NCBI RefSeq assembly: GCF_023101685.1
Contig: NZ_CP082164.1
Location: 6,138,001 to 6,202,000, forward strand
Source: Bradyrhizobium sp. 186
GTDB lineage: Bacteria > Pseudomonadota > Alphaproteobacteria > Rhizobiales > Xanthobacteraceae
Direction: 5' to 3'
Length of the DNA: 64,000 bases
The position numbers were made by a program, and so were the translations under genes. The notes beneath the pieces are model-generated. The model saw only the letters and a list, made by a program, of their open reading frames with translations, did no database searches and was not told the origin of the DNA. This document shows, piece by piece, positions 38,601 to 46,220 of the stretch; the stretch's first letter is position 1; each line of letters starts with the position of its first letter.

Positions 38601-39945
38601 ATGGAGCGGGTTGGACGACCGCAGCTGCGGCCTGATGCTGCAGGCTCGTAACCAATCTGGCACCATCGCCGCCGTAATAGCCCAGCCGGTAAACATCGAC
38701 GCGATAGTTCGGGTTGCCGGTCAGGTTGTTGATCTTGAGTTGGACCGTCCCGCCGACATTGGTGCTGATTGCTGTCGCAAACCCCTGGGTCAGATTCGAA
38801 TTGTCACCCGGCTGAATCTGCCAGACGCTTTTCGGCGTGCCTGGCTTCTGGTTTTCCAGTACGATGGGATTCGTGGGTGGATCGGACAGAAGGGTGCCTC
38901 CCTGCCCATCGCTTTTGAAATTCCAATTCGAGTCCATCCCCGAGAACAGCAAGGTGACATTGGCCGCACCATTGCTGAAATCGACTACGCTGATATTCGA
39001 GCTGTTGTCGTAGTTGACAGTCGCCGACATCGACGATGTGAAGGGTAGATCCTTCAGGTCGATGAGGTTCTGCGAAGAAAGCGATGCCCCCGGGGACGAA
39101 CCTGCGATCAGCCCGTGGAACTTGGCCGACTGATCGAGGACAAGCGTGCCAATTCCTGTGTCGAACGACACGGTTATGCCGGAGAACGATCCATTCAAGA
39201 ACTGCCCGGAAACCGAATCTCCGATCTCCAGGATTGCCTTGTCTGAAATTTCGAAAGATCCTGTGCCGCTGACGTCGCCCTTGAAGTCCCCCGTAGCAAT
39301 GCGATTCCCAAGAAGCGATCCAGCTTCGACAGTCCCATTGTTCACTACATCGCCTTCGACGATAAATGGCGACCCGGCACCGAACGAAAGCGTCGCGCCT
39401 GCATCAACGACCAGGCTCATGATATCGACATTGGCCGTGCTGGTGACGACATACGCTCCTGCCGCATCGAGGAACGCAGAGTCTATGATCCCCGGGACGC
39501 CGGCGCTCCAGTTCGTAGCGACGTTCCAGGCTCCGCCGCTGGAATTGGTCCAGTGGTTGGTGTCCGGGGTCGAAATCGATGATGATGTCGGCGGCGTCCC
39601 TTCGTTTGCCACAGATGGGAACGTCGGCACCAAGCCCTGATGGCGGCTCGTCAAAGACGTCGAAGACAGCAGAGCAGACAATCGCGACTGGGAAGATGCC
39701 GCGAAATGGCGGGACACAACGCCGCGCAGGTCTGGCGGATCGCCCGAACTGGCCCGAGACGACTGCGGGAAGAAAGTGGCGTCACTTGCTGGCGGATGAG
39801 CAAACGGCGGATCCCACCGGCCGGGCGGATCGGAGCCATCGAATGCATTCCAGAACGGCGCTTCTCGCAAAAAGGCGGGAATATCTTCCCCTGGAAAAAG
39901 GGCCCGGGCTCCCCGACCGAAGACGCTCTCCTTTTGAACCAGCAT
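32671..39945 (-). CDS. Giant (2424-aa) type I-secreted repeat protein with dimethylformamidase-like and DUF4082 domains
   Basis: Approximate domain order: 1-130 low-complexity head without signal peptide; 130-340 a beta-strand region beginning WTNSSGGAWNVATNWSAGVP; 359-842 a region resembling the large domain of N,N-dimethylformamidase beta-like proteins (VDVYRLGYYGGDGARLV, FMDAGHDEYWTEAQRANVEA, FLTGNEIFWKTRLAPS); 850-945 an Ig-like module; then five DUF4082-like modules (about 961-1118, 1218-1377, 1613-1765, 2001-2155, 2260-2424). Each has the core ITGIRFYKG or ITGIKYYKS, WQQVNF and YVASYH. They are separated by two cadherin-like modules (LLANDT), two VCBS-type modules (GNLLTNDTDPDSGD) and two dystroglycan/cadherin-like modules (LPAWLTFNASTRTFSGTP). 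No RTX nonapeptides are seen. Lack of a signal peptide and the exporter genes downstream support type I export. An adhesin or matrix protein is likely; enzymatic activity of the 359-842 region is unproven. Confidence 0.92.
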   Translation of the reverse strand: MLVQKESVFGRGARALFPGEDIPAFLREAPFWNAFDGSDPPGRWDPPFAHPPASDATFFPQSSRASSGDPPDLRGVVSRHFAASSQSRLSALLSSTSLTSRHQGLVPTFPSVANEGTPPTSSSISTPDTNHWTNSSGGAWNVATNWSAGVPGIIDSAFLDAAGAYVVTSTANVDIMSLVVDAGATLSFGAGSPFIVEGDVVNNGTVEAGSLLGNRIATGDFKGDVSGTGSFEISDKAILEIGDSVSGQFLNGSFSGITVSFDTGIGTLVLDQSAKFHGLIAGSSPGASLSSQNLIDLKDLPFTSSMSATVNYDNSSNISVVDFSNGAANVTLLFSGMDSNWNFKSDGQGGTLLSDPPTNPIVLENQKPGTPKSVWQIQPGDNSNLTQGFATAISTNVGGTVQLKINNLTGNPNYRVDVYRLGYYGGDGARLVTSLQHQAAAAVVQPAPLRDPSRGLVDAGNWSVTDSWSVPTDAVSGVYIASVVNGTEIFQIPFIIRNDASHSDVVLQTSDEDWQAYNGWGGANLYFGNGPGINGSAFAVSYNRPLVTRDGEGTFSEGGDSPFTAEFAAIQWLEQNGYDVSYISGIDAATNGSLLLNHKVFMDAGHDEYWTEAQRANVEAAAHAGVNLAFLTGNEIFWKTRLAPSIDGSGSASRTLISYKDTHANALIDPTGQATGNYSDPRFGPPLPSNELTGTLFAVNAFRYDTIAIPYPMTQLRFWRNTAVAQTSPGQTASLVPGLLGVEWDTAPDNGFRPAGLISVSSSTLQVNGQYLLDYGNTFADGTATHNLVVHRDPVSGALIFSAGSINWPWALASDHDGPATPVDPNVQQAMVNLFADMGVQPATLQANLTAATQSTDGTAPTSGITNLSAASVVEGQSITVTGTAADAGGKIAGVEISTNGGTSWHPANSNVGAANVTWSYTFVTGAQGTYNLKTRAIDDSLNLETPDAGVTYTVTPSSNLTLFNITDTPAAISNSDSGSVELGVKFVPAVSGKITGIRFYKGPENTGTHIGDLWTTNGSLLGSATFTNETASGWQQVNFATPITVNAGVTYVASYHTNTGHYSSTDFYFINYGGLTKGALTAPGSSLNGVFAYGSGPIFPDDVSSTKAANYWVDVVFSDSGTTSPQANGDSGFTVTQNGVLNIPASALLANDTNPSGLAFSLTGVSNPVNGSVSYNAQNQTVTFTPANSYAGTAGFAYTITDTSGQSGSGQVSLNVNYPVSAQSLFGTNDAPGAPNSGDTSPVEVGVKFTASVSGTITGLRFYKGSLNTGPHVADLWSSTGTLLATATFTNETASGWQQVNFSTPVAITAGATYVASYHTNGNYSGSQNYFTTSLTNGQLTAPAGGNGVYSYGSGSVFPTSTYKASNYWVDVVFNGSSTTNNTPPTAVADVGDATEKGGVNNSTAGTAATGNLLTNDTDPDSGDTKTVAAVSFGSTSGTLGSALSGAHGSLVLNASGTFTYAVNETDPAVQALRLSTNTLTDVFNYTMRDTAGATSSTTLTVTIHGANDAPVLAVQTGDQTAIVGTSFSLTLPAGTFTDVDSGESLAYTATAADGTALPAWLTFNASTRTFSGTPTSTNAGTLSIKTSATDLGGLSASETFNLTVTTAPSTVSLFSNSDTPASLSDSDASQVNLGVKLSSSVAGTITGIKYYKSANDPGTHTGSLWSSTGTLLASATFTNEGSSGWQTVTFSNPVSIAAGTTYVASFHSNGHYASTTNYFTAARTSGPLTAPASGNGVYTYGTGNLFPTSSYNASNYWVDVVFNGSSTTNNTPPTAVADVGDATEKGGVNNSTAGTAATGNLLTNDTDPDSGDTKTVAAVSFGSTSGTLGSALSGAHGSLVLNASGTFTYAVNETDPAVQALRLSTNTLTDVFNYTMRDTAGATSSTTLTVTIHGANDAPVLAVQTGDQTAIVGTSFSLTLPAGTFTDVDSGESLAYTATAADGTALPAWLTFNASTRTFSGTPTSTNAGTLSIKTSATDLGGLSASETFNLTVTTAPSTVSLFSNSDTPASLSDSDASQVNLGVKLSSSVAGTITGIKYYKSANDPGTHTGSLWSSTGTLLASATFTNEGSSGWQTVTFSNPVSIAAGIPYVASFHSNGHYASSTSYFTTARTNGPLTAPANFNGVYTYGTTNLFPTSSYNASNYWVDVVFKGSSGSNQPPLATNDSGFDATQGIPFTIAGAALLANDTDPNGDALTITGVSGAVNGTASFNPQDNTVTFTPANGFTGPTSFNYSISDGQGGSASASVNVTVHAPSSNVYSLFSSNPTPSVVSANDGSGIEVGMKFQASTSGDITGLRFYKGPSNTGTHVADLWSSTGTLLATATFASETASGWQQVNFSSPVTIAAGTTYVASYHSAGGYSSDPNLFASSVTSGPLTAPSSSSSGGNGIYAYGTDSLFPTNSFNATSYAVDVLFRPQLAAA
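33483..35816 (-). repeat. Tandem 1167-bp duplication inside the giant secreted protein gene
   Basis: Two direct units of 1167 bp (389 codons), about 33483-34649 and 34650-35816, each encoding one VCBS-type, one dystroglycan/cadherin-like and one DUF4082-like module. About 990 bases (33690-34680 versus 34857-35847) appear identical. The remaining 200 bases of each unit carry scattered differences. The length is a multiple of three, so the frame is kept. Confidence 0.85.
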
Positions 39946-39947
39946 GG

Positions 39948-40050
39948 CTATACCGATTAAATAAATCTTCTATATATATTTTAATTCTATTTTAAACTGC
40001 CAGTCAATTCAAATGCGCGTGGATTTAACATAACTACAAAAATATCGGTT
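39948..40050. promoter_or_regulatory. AT-rich island upstream of the giant secreted protein gene
   Basis: CGATTAAATAAATCTTCTAT, ATATATTTTAATTCTATTTT and AACATAACTACAAAAATATC lie immediately before the ATG at 39945 and after the rfbA stop, in the only non-coding space (113 bases) between the two operons. The secretion operon promoter must be here or further upstream inside rfbA. Confidence 0.55.
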
Positions 40051-40058
40051 GAGGGCGT

Positions 40059-40946
40059 TTATTGCGAAGCGAAATGCGTTAGCCGGGTGATTTCGCTCAG
40101 ATATTTGCCGTAGCCGCTCTTCTCCAATGGTTGCGCCAGCGCGATAAGTTGATCGCGATTGATAAAGCCGAGTCTGAAGGCAACCTCCTCGAGACAGGCA
40201 ATCTTCATTCCCTGCCGCTTTTCGAGGGTCTGCACGAACGTCCCCGCATCGATGAGAGACTCGACCGTGCCGGTATCCAGCCAGGCAAACCCCCGCCCCA
40301 TGCGCTCAACGTGCAACGCGCTGGCCGAAAGGTAGCGCATCTGAAGATCGGTAATCTCGAGCTCTCCGCGCGGCGATGGCTCGACGCGACGGGCGTAGCG
40401 GACAACGCGATTGTCGAAAAAATACAGTCCCGTAATTGCCCAGTTCGAAGCTGGCCGTCTGGGTTTCTCCTCAATCGATACTGGACGGTCCGCCTCATCA
40501 AACGCGACGACGCCATATCGTTCCGGGTCCCGCACGTGATAAGCGAAAACTGTTGCGCCTTGCTCACGTCCTGCCGCCCTCGCAAGCAGTTCGCTCAGGC
40601 CATCGCCGAAGAAGATATTGTCTCCAAGCACCATCGCCACGCGATCGCTGCCGATGAAATCGGCACCAACAATGAAGGCGTCCGCGAGACCGGCGGGACG
40701 GGTCTGTTCCGCATAGCTGAGCCGAATGCCCCATTGGCTCCCGTCCCCCAGCAACCGCTCGAACTGACACCGGTCTGACGGCGTGGTAATAATCAGAATC
40801 TCGCGGATCCCTGCCAACATCAGCGTCGACAGGGGATAATAGATCATCGGCTTGTCATAGATCGGGAGCAACTGCTTGCTGACCACGTGCGTGATCGGAT
40901 AGAGGCGCGTTCCGCTGCCGCCAGCCAGCACGATTCCCTTCAGCAT
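40059..40946 (-). CDS. rfbA: Glucose-1-phosphate thymidylyltransferase
   Basis: 295 residues. The ATG at 40946 follows AAGGAG. It catalyses dTTP plus glucose 1-phosphate to dTDP-glucose, the first step of dTDP-L-rhamnose synthesis, in the cytoplasm. The signature [20 protein letters not shown] (about 7-26) binds the nucleotide, with [35 protein letters not shown] and [20 protein letters not shown] completing the RmlA pattern. It is the last gene of the leftward rfbCBDA operon. Its first 92 bases are overlapped by the rfbD frame. Confidence 0.96.
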   Translation of the reverse strand: MLKGIVLAGGSGTRLYPITHVVSKQLLPIYDKPMIYYPLSTLMLAGIREILIITTPSDRCQFERLLGDGSQWGIRLSYAEQTRPAGLADAFIVGADFIGSDRVAMVLGDNIFFGDGLSELLARAAGREQGATVFAYHVRDPERYGVVAFDEADRPVSIEEKPRRPASNWAITGLYFFDNRVVRYARRVEPSPRGELEITDLQMRYLSASALHVERMGRGFAWLDTGTVESLIDAGTFVQTLEKRQGMKIACLEEVAFRLGFINRDQLIALAQPLEKSGYGKYLSEITRLTHFASQ

Positions 40947-41844
40947 CGGCTTCTCCTTCTCCGACCAGCTGGTCAAGACACGCTTCGAGTGAATGGCGCC
41001 AGGACGCCAGTCGAATTCCGAACACGCGTTCGGCCTTGGATGACTCCAGGCGCGAGTTTCGAGGTCGACGCGCAGCGGTCGGAAACTCTTCAGTCGTGAT
41101 CGCCTCAAGCACCGGAATCTGCGCTCCACGACGGGAAAGCTCGTCGAAGATTGCCTTCGCAAAGTCGTGCCAGCTTGTCTCGCCTTGACCGGCGAGATGA
41201 AAGATGCCGGCTGCGGCCCTGCGATCGACTGTTACTGACCGTTCTGCGATCCGAAGGACGGCCTCTGCGAGGTCGTATGCGTAGGTCGGATTTCCGTGTT
41301 GGTCCCGAACAACCCTTACGATGGGCTGAGTCTCGCATAACCGCAGCATCGTTCGAACGAAGTTGCTGCCATACGGGCTGTAAAGCCACGAGCATCTGAT
41401 CACGGTTGCGAGCGGATGCGCGGCCAATACGGCAGCTTCGCCGGCAAGCTTCGACGCGCCGTAGACGTTCAACGGCGCGGGGATGTCGCTTTCGTCGTAC
41501 GCATCCGGTTTCGCGCCGTCGAATACATAGTCGGTCGAGAGATGGATGAGTGGAATGTTCATTCGCCAAGCGACATTTGCCAGCGTCGCCGCGCCATCGC
41601 GGTTGATGCTGAACACCTTCGCTGCTTCAGATTCAGCGCGATCAACCGCCGTATAAGCGGCCGTATTGATGATTGCAGACGGCGCGATCGATTCGATGAT
41701 CTTGTCGATCCCCTCGCGGTTCTCCAGATCGAGTTCTCGGTGCCCGAGAGCCACCGCAGGCAGACCTCGCATTGCAGCGAGATCACGAAGACACTTTGCC
41801 AACTGACCATTCCGCCCGGCAATGAGGATGGGTCGATCTGTCAT
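40855..41844 (-). CDS. rfbD: dTDP-4-dehydrorhamnose reductase
   Basis: 329 residues from the ATG at 41844, with GAGGTG upstream. It reduces dTDP-4-keto-L-rhamnose to dTDP-L-rhamnose with NAD(P)H. It has the Rossmann start [36 protein letters not shown], and the catalytic YGASKLAGE tyrosine-lysine pair. The usual C-terminus near LEACLDQLV is followed by about 28 extra residues that read on in a second frame of rfbA (92-base overlap). This extension suggests a lost original stop; it is unlikely to affect the fold. Confidence 0.94.
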   Translation of the reverse strand: MTDRPILIAGRNGQLAKCLRDLAAMRGLPAVALGHRELDLENREGIDKIIESIAPSAIINTAAYTAVDRAESEAAKVFSINRDGAATLANVAWRMNIPLIHLSTDYVFDGAKPDAYDESDIPAPLNVYGASKLAGEAAVLAAHPLATVIRCSWLYSPYGSNFVRTMLRLCETQPIVRVVRDQHGNPTYAYDLAEAVLRIAERSVTVDRRAAAGIFHLAGQGETSWHDFAKAIFDELSRRGAQIPVLEAITTEEFPTAARRPRNSRLESSKAERVFGIRLASWRHSLEACLDQLVGEGEADAEGNRAGWRQRNAPLSDHARGQQAVAPDL

Positions 41845-41851
41845 TTTCACC

Positions 41852-42910
41852 TCAATGTTGGGCAACGAGGAGACCCAGACGCGAGCCGTCATAGACACCG
41901 CAGCGAGCATGCTGCCACCATGCACGATTGTTGAGATACCATCCGACCGTTTCGGCCAAGCCCTGTTCGAAGGTTCTGGTCGGTTCCCAGCCAAGTTCGC
42001 GATGCGCCTTCGACGCGTCGATTGCATAGCGCGCATCATGTCCCGGACGATCCGGCACGAACGTAATGAGAGATCGTCTCGCTCCCGCGCCCGGGGATAA
42101 CCGATCCACCAGGTCACAAATCCGGGTGACCACCTCCAGGTTGGATCGCTGGCCATCTCCGCCGAAATTGTACTTCTCGCCCGGTCTTCCTTCGTACAGA
42201 AGTCTTATCAAGCCAGCGGCATGATCATCGACATGAAGCCAGTCGCGAATATTTCTGCCGTCGCCATAGACCGGTAGCGGCTTCCGGTCGAGCGCATTGA
42301 GGATCGTCAGCGGGATGAGCTTTTCCGGGAACTGGTACGGCCCGTAATTGTTCGAACAATTCGATACGATCACCGGCAGACCGTAGGTTCGAAACCACGC
42401 GAGTGCGAGGTGGTCCGAGGCCGCCTTGCTGGCCGAATACGGCGAACTCGGCCTGTAGGGCGTGTCCTCGCGAAACAAGTCCTCCGGCCCCAATGACCCG
42501 TAGACTTCGTCTGTCGATACGTGGATGAAGCGGAACTGCTTCCGCCGCGGAAGCGGCAGACGTTCGTAGTAGGTCCTGGCCGCCTCCAACAGCGTGTAGG
42601 TACCAACTATATTGGTGCTGACGAAGGCCTCGGGTCCTGTGATCGAACGGTCGACGTGGCTTTCGGCGGCAAGATGTACGATCGCATCCGGCTCGTAGTC
42701 GGCGAACGCGAGATCCATAGCCTCGCGATCGCAGATGTCTGACTGCAGGAACGCATAAGACCCCAGCCCCTCGATGCTCGCCAGCGAAGTCAGGTCGGCT
42801 GCGTATGTCAACTTGTCGATGTTGACCACCGCGGCACCGGTCTGCAGCACCAAACGGCGACACACAGCAGAACCGATAAAGCCCGCTCCGCCGGTCACCA
42901 GGATACGCAT
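41852..42910 (-). CDS. rfbB: dTDP-glucose 4,6-dehydratase
   Basis: 352 residues. The ATG at 42910 has GGAG 8 bases upstream; an ATG three codons earlier (42919) abuts the same box and is less likely. It converts dTDP-glucose to dTDP-4-keto-6-deoxyglucose using tightly bound NAD. Motifs: [49 protein letters not shown] with the Thr-Asp-Glu catalytic triad region, and [12 protein letters not shown] with the catalytic Tyr-Lys. [20 protein letters not shown] is the RmlB-specific block. Eight bases separate it from rfbD. Confidence 0.96.
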   Translation of the reverse strand: MRILVTGGAGFIGSAVCRRLVLQTGAAVVNIDKLTYAADLTSLASIEGLGSYAFLQSDICDREAMDLAFADYEPDAIVHLAAESHVDRSITGPEAFVSTNIVGTYTLLEAARTYYERLPLPRRKQFRFIHVSTDEVYGSLGPEDLFREDTPYRPSSPYSASKAASDHLALAWFRTYGLPVIVSNCSNNYGPYQFPEKLIPLTILNALDRKPLPVYGDGRNIRDWLHVDDHAAGLIRLLYEGRPGEKYNFGGDGQRSNLEVVTRICDLVDRLSPGAGARRSLITFVPDRPGHDARYAIDASKAHRELGWEPTRTFEQGLAETVGWYLNNRAWWQHARCGVYDGSRLGLLVAQH

Positions 42911-42924
42911 TCCACTCATCTCCA

Positions 42925-43482
42925 CTATTCGAAAACGCAAGCAAGCTGGCTGAGCGCAGGAAGGGTCTGGTCCTTTGGCGATATCTGAGCCTCTGACGGT
43001 GTGACCGGCCACTTGATCGCTAATGCGGGATCAGCCCAATAGACGCCGCCGTCATGGCTCGGGGCGTAGACTTGGTCGACCTTGTACAAGACGACGGTCT
43101 TGGGCTGCAGGGTACAGAACCCATGCGCGAATCCCTTCGGAATGAACAGCTGCTCACCGCTTTCGCTATCCAACTGGATGGCGATGTGCTTGCCGAAGTT
43201 GGGCGATGAACGCCGGAGATCAACGGCAATATCGAGAATGGCCCCGTTCAACACCCGTATGAGCTTGGCCTGGGCGAAGGGCGGTCGCTGGAAATGCAAG
43301 CCGCGCACCGTGCCGACCCGATCTGAACCGGATTGATTATCCTGAACGAAATCATGGAGGATTCCCTTCTCCGCAAAAGCCGATCGCTGAAAGGTCTCAC
43401 AGAAGTAGCCGCGGGCATCGGAAAACCGGACTGTTCGAATTACTTTGACATCAGGGATCGCCAAGGATCGCAGTTCCAGCAT
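42925..43482 (-). CDS. rfbC: dTDP-4-dehydrorhamnose 3,5-epimerase
   Basis: 185 residues, cupin fold. The catalytic histidine region is [20 protein letters not shown] (about 60-79), with [20 protein letters not shown] and [20 protein letters not shown] (active-site tyrosine and substrate loop) further on. It epimerises C3 and C5 of the keto sugar made by RfbB. It is the first gene of the leftward rfb operon, reading from the divergent AT-rich region at 43.5-43.8 kb. Confidence 0.96.
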   Translation of the reverse strand: MLELRSLAIPDVKVIRTVRFSDARGYFCETFQRSAFAEKGILHDFVQDNQSGSDRVGTVRGLHFQRPPFAQAKLIRVLNGAILDIAVDLRRSSPNFGKHIAIQLDSESGEQLFIPKGFAHGFCTLQPKTVVLYKVDQVYAPSHDGGVYWADPALAIKWPVTPSEAQISPKDQTLPALSQLACVFE

Positions 43483-43684
43483 TGGGCACCCTCCTGCCGG
43501 CGCTCAATTTCCCCATCGCGGGTTCGTTGCGACGGACCATAAATATCCGACGGAATTTAATCATCCGCCCGCCGATCCGTCTCGAAACGCTGACATTATT
43601 CTCGAATGCAAATGCCGGCCAGACCGTAACCCCTAGAACATCCTCTATTTTGCCAACGCCGGGCCGAAAACGGCAAACCCATCG

Positions 43685-43756
43685 TCATTTTCAATTTCAT
43701 TTCAATTAATATATGATTTATTTAATTTGGCAAGCAGATTTTTATATGCATATAAT
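43685..43756 (+). promoter_or_regulatory. AT-rich divergent promoter region (rfb operon / Wzc-like gene)
   Basis: The 350-bp gap 43483-43832 has no gene. Its right half is AT-rich (TTCAATTAATATATGATTTA). A sigma70-like promoter for the rightward gene can be read as TTGGCA (43727-43732), an 18-base spacer and TATAAT (43751-43756), about 75 bases before the ATG at 43833. Confidence 0.45.
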
Positions 43757-43832
43757 CCCCACCGCCCGCGCGTCCCCTTAAACGTTGGTCTGCGGGCGAG
43801 CGGCCCAACGTGACCCACCGTCGGACAGGTAC

Positions 43833-46172
43833 GTGATGCTCCAGAACAATCTTCGACACACGGATAGCGTACGGCTGCCTGTGACCGGGCTGGCCCAACC
43901 CGTTCAGGCGGACAGCGGAGGAATCAGCGACGTCATCAATTTCGGCATCGGGCTCCTGCGACGCCAATATCTCGTGATCCTTGTCACTGCTGGGCTCGTA
44001 ACTGCAGCCAGCCTGCTCTACCTCCGGTTGGCGTCTCCAACCTATACCGCGCAGGTTCAGATCCTGTTGGCTAATCCAAAGCCTCAATTCGTCCAGCAGC
44101 AGTCACTTATCGCCGACCCGACTTTCGATCTCAGTCAAACCGAAACCCAGCTTCAACTCCTTAGATCAAAGGCCACTGCGGTTGCGGTCATCGACCAGTT
44201 GAAACTGGCGGACGATCCGGACTTCAATGGGTCAGGGCTATCTCTACAGTCGCTCTGGCAGCGAATTCGGTCATGGGCCTCGCCTGAGCGGAAGAAGGAT
44301 GACCCGTCCGATACGCAGACCGGACTGTCGGACGCACTCGTAGACGCATTTCTGAATCGGCTTTCGGCAGGGCGTGTCGGGTTCAGCAACGTCATTGAGA
44401 TCAGCTTCAATTCGAGCACCGCAACCCGAGCCGCGGAGATCGTCAACGCGGTAGCCAATACTTATGTTGCGGACCAGCTCAATGCAAAATTCGATGCCAA
44501 TCGCAGGGCAACAAGCTGGCTGCAGGACAGGCTGCGCGATCTTGGTGACCAAGCCCTTGCTGCACAACGTGCCGTCGACGTCTACAAGGCCCAGAACAAT
44601 ATCGTATCCTCGGACGGAAAGCCCATCGACGAACAGCAGATCACGGAACTCAACAATCGATTGGGTGCCGCACGCGCCCAGATCTCCGAGGCCACGGCCA
44701 AGTTGGCTCGCTACGAAACTCTCCTTGCCTCCGATCCGACAAAGCCGTCCTCGATGGCCAATATGGATGCTGTCGGGGCCGATGCTATGAACAGTCAGAT
44801 CATTACGGGGCTGCGTCAGCAGTATCTAGAACTCACGAGGCGTGAGGCCGAGTTGTCGGCCAGGGTGGGTCGCGACCACCTGGCAGTTGTCAATATCCGG
44901 AACCGCGCGCGGGAATTCCGCGTCTCCATTTTCGACGAAGTCAAAAGACTTGCCGAAGTCAGCCGAAGCGAGTTCCAGCTCGCCAACCAGAGGCAGCAAG
45001 AAGTCGAAAAGCAGCTATCTGCGGCCGTTTCGCGGTCCCGCTCAGTCAATTCGGCTGAGCTGACTATCAAGGATTTGGAAAGCCGGGCAAAGGGCTTGCG
45101 TAGTTTGTACGAGACCTTCCTGCAGCGTTACATGGGATCCGCACAGCAGGAGACATTTTCTATCTCAGAAACGCGGTTACTTTTTCCCGCTTCGCCGCCG
45201 GCGAGCAAGAGCAAGCCGAAGACAAGGCTGGTACTGGCGCTCGGCATTCTCGGCGGTCTCGCGCTGGGCCTCGGCTTGGCGCTCCTCAGAGACCTCATGG
45301 ATCGCGTCTTTCGTACCTCTTCACAAGTGGAAACTGTGTTGGAATTGCCTTGCCTATCCTTGGTACCATTGTTGCCGGCCCGCAAATCCGCGAAGCTACC
45401 AGTTCGCTCCCAGCCAACCGATGATGATGTTCAGCAACGGATAGTTCCGTCTCCAACGGCAATTCATCGGACCGTGGTCGGGATGCCGCTATCTCGATAT
45501 ACCGAGGCAATCCGTTCCATCAAGCTAGCCATCGACCACAATCCGGCGAAAATCTCCTCTCAGGTCATCGGCATTACCTCGGCCCTGCCGAATGAGGGGA
45601 AGACTACGATTGCAGCCTCGCTCGCGCAATTGATCGGGCACACCGGCAAGAAAGCTATCATCGTCGATTGCGACCTCAGGAATCCCTCACTTTCTGCGAT
45701 CTTTGCGCCCAAGGCTGTCAACGGACTCATCGAAGTTGCAAACGGCAGCCGATCCCTGGCGGACACAATTTGGCGGGATCCCACGACCAACCTTGCATTT
45801 CTACCCGCCGTGCGGCGGGGCCCCCTGCTTCACACCAGCGAAATTCTGTGCGCCGACGCGATAAGCAAGCTGTTCGACCGTTTGCGAGCTGACTATGACT
45901 ACGTCATCGTTGACCTTCCTCCCCTGACCCCGTTGGTTGATGTCCGAGCCACTTCATCTCTAATCGACTGCTACATTCTAGTCGTCGAATGGGGCCGGAC
46001 CAAAATCGATGTCGTGCAGCACGCTCTACACACCGCACCCAACGTTCACGAATCGCTGATTGGGGCAGTTCTCAGCAAAACGGATACCAAGGCCATGGCT
46101 CGATACGACGGGCACCGGAGCTACTACTATCATGACAGCCACTACATCCGTTATGGTCTTTCCGGCTCTTGA
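43833..46172 (+). CDS. Wzc/ExoP-like polysaccharide co-polymerase with BY-kinase domain
   Basis: 779 residues from the ATG at 43833; a TTG 16 codons upstream is less likely. A first membrane span (LVILVTAGLVTAASLLYLRL, near 45-65) begins the Wzz domain. A long periplasmic coiled coil follows to about 440, then the GNVR-type segment and second span VLALGILGGLALGLGLALLR. The cytoplasmic kinase has Walker A ITSALPNEGKTTIAASLAQL (about 579-598), Walker A' KAIIVDCDLRNPSL and Walker B YDYVIVDLPPL (near 690). The C-terminal tail has a tyrosine cluster (YYYHDSHYIRYG), the usual autophosphorylation region. It controls polymer length and export with the Wzy-like protein. Confidence 0.93.
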   Translation: MMLQNNLRHTDSVRLPVTGLAQPVQADSGGISDVINFGIGLLRRQYLVILVTAGLVTAASLLYLRLASPTYTAQVQILLANPKPQFVQQQSLIADPTFDLSQTETQLQLLRSKATAVAVIDQLKLADDPDFNGSGLSLQSLWQRIRSWASPERKKDDPSDTQTGLSDALVDAFLNRLSAGRVGFSNVIEISFNSSTATRAAEIVNAVANTYVADQLNAKFDANRRATSWLQDRLRDLGDQALAAQRAVDVYKAQNNIVSSDGKPIDEQQITELNNRLGAARAQISEATAKLARYETLLASDPTKPSSMANMDAVGADAMNSQIITGLRQQYLELTRREAELSARVGRDHLAVVNIRNRAREFRVSIFDEVKRLAEVSRSEFQLANQRQQEVEKQLSAAVSRSRSVNSAELTIKDLESRAKGLRSLYETFLQRYMGSAQQETFSISETRLLFPASPPASKSKPKTRLVLALGILGGLALGLGLALLRDLMDRVFRTSSQVETVLELPCLSLVPLLPARKSAKLPVRSQPTDDDVQQRIVPSPTAIHRTVVGMPLSRYTEAIRSIKLAIDHNPAKISSQVIGITSALPNEGKTTIAASLAQLIGHTGKKAIIVDCDLRNPSLSAIFAPKAVNGLIEVANGSRSLADTIWRDPTTNLAFLPAVRRGPLLHTSEILCADAISKLFDRLRADYDYVIVDLPPLTPLVDVRATSSLIDCYILVVEWGRTKIDVVQHALHTAPNVHESLIGAVLSKTDTKAMARYDGHRSYYYHDSHYIRYGLSGS

Positions 46173-46220
46173 GGCTGTCTCGTAGCGGCCTCCCCGTTCT
46201 CCGGCGAGCGGATCAGCGGA

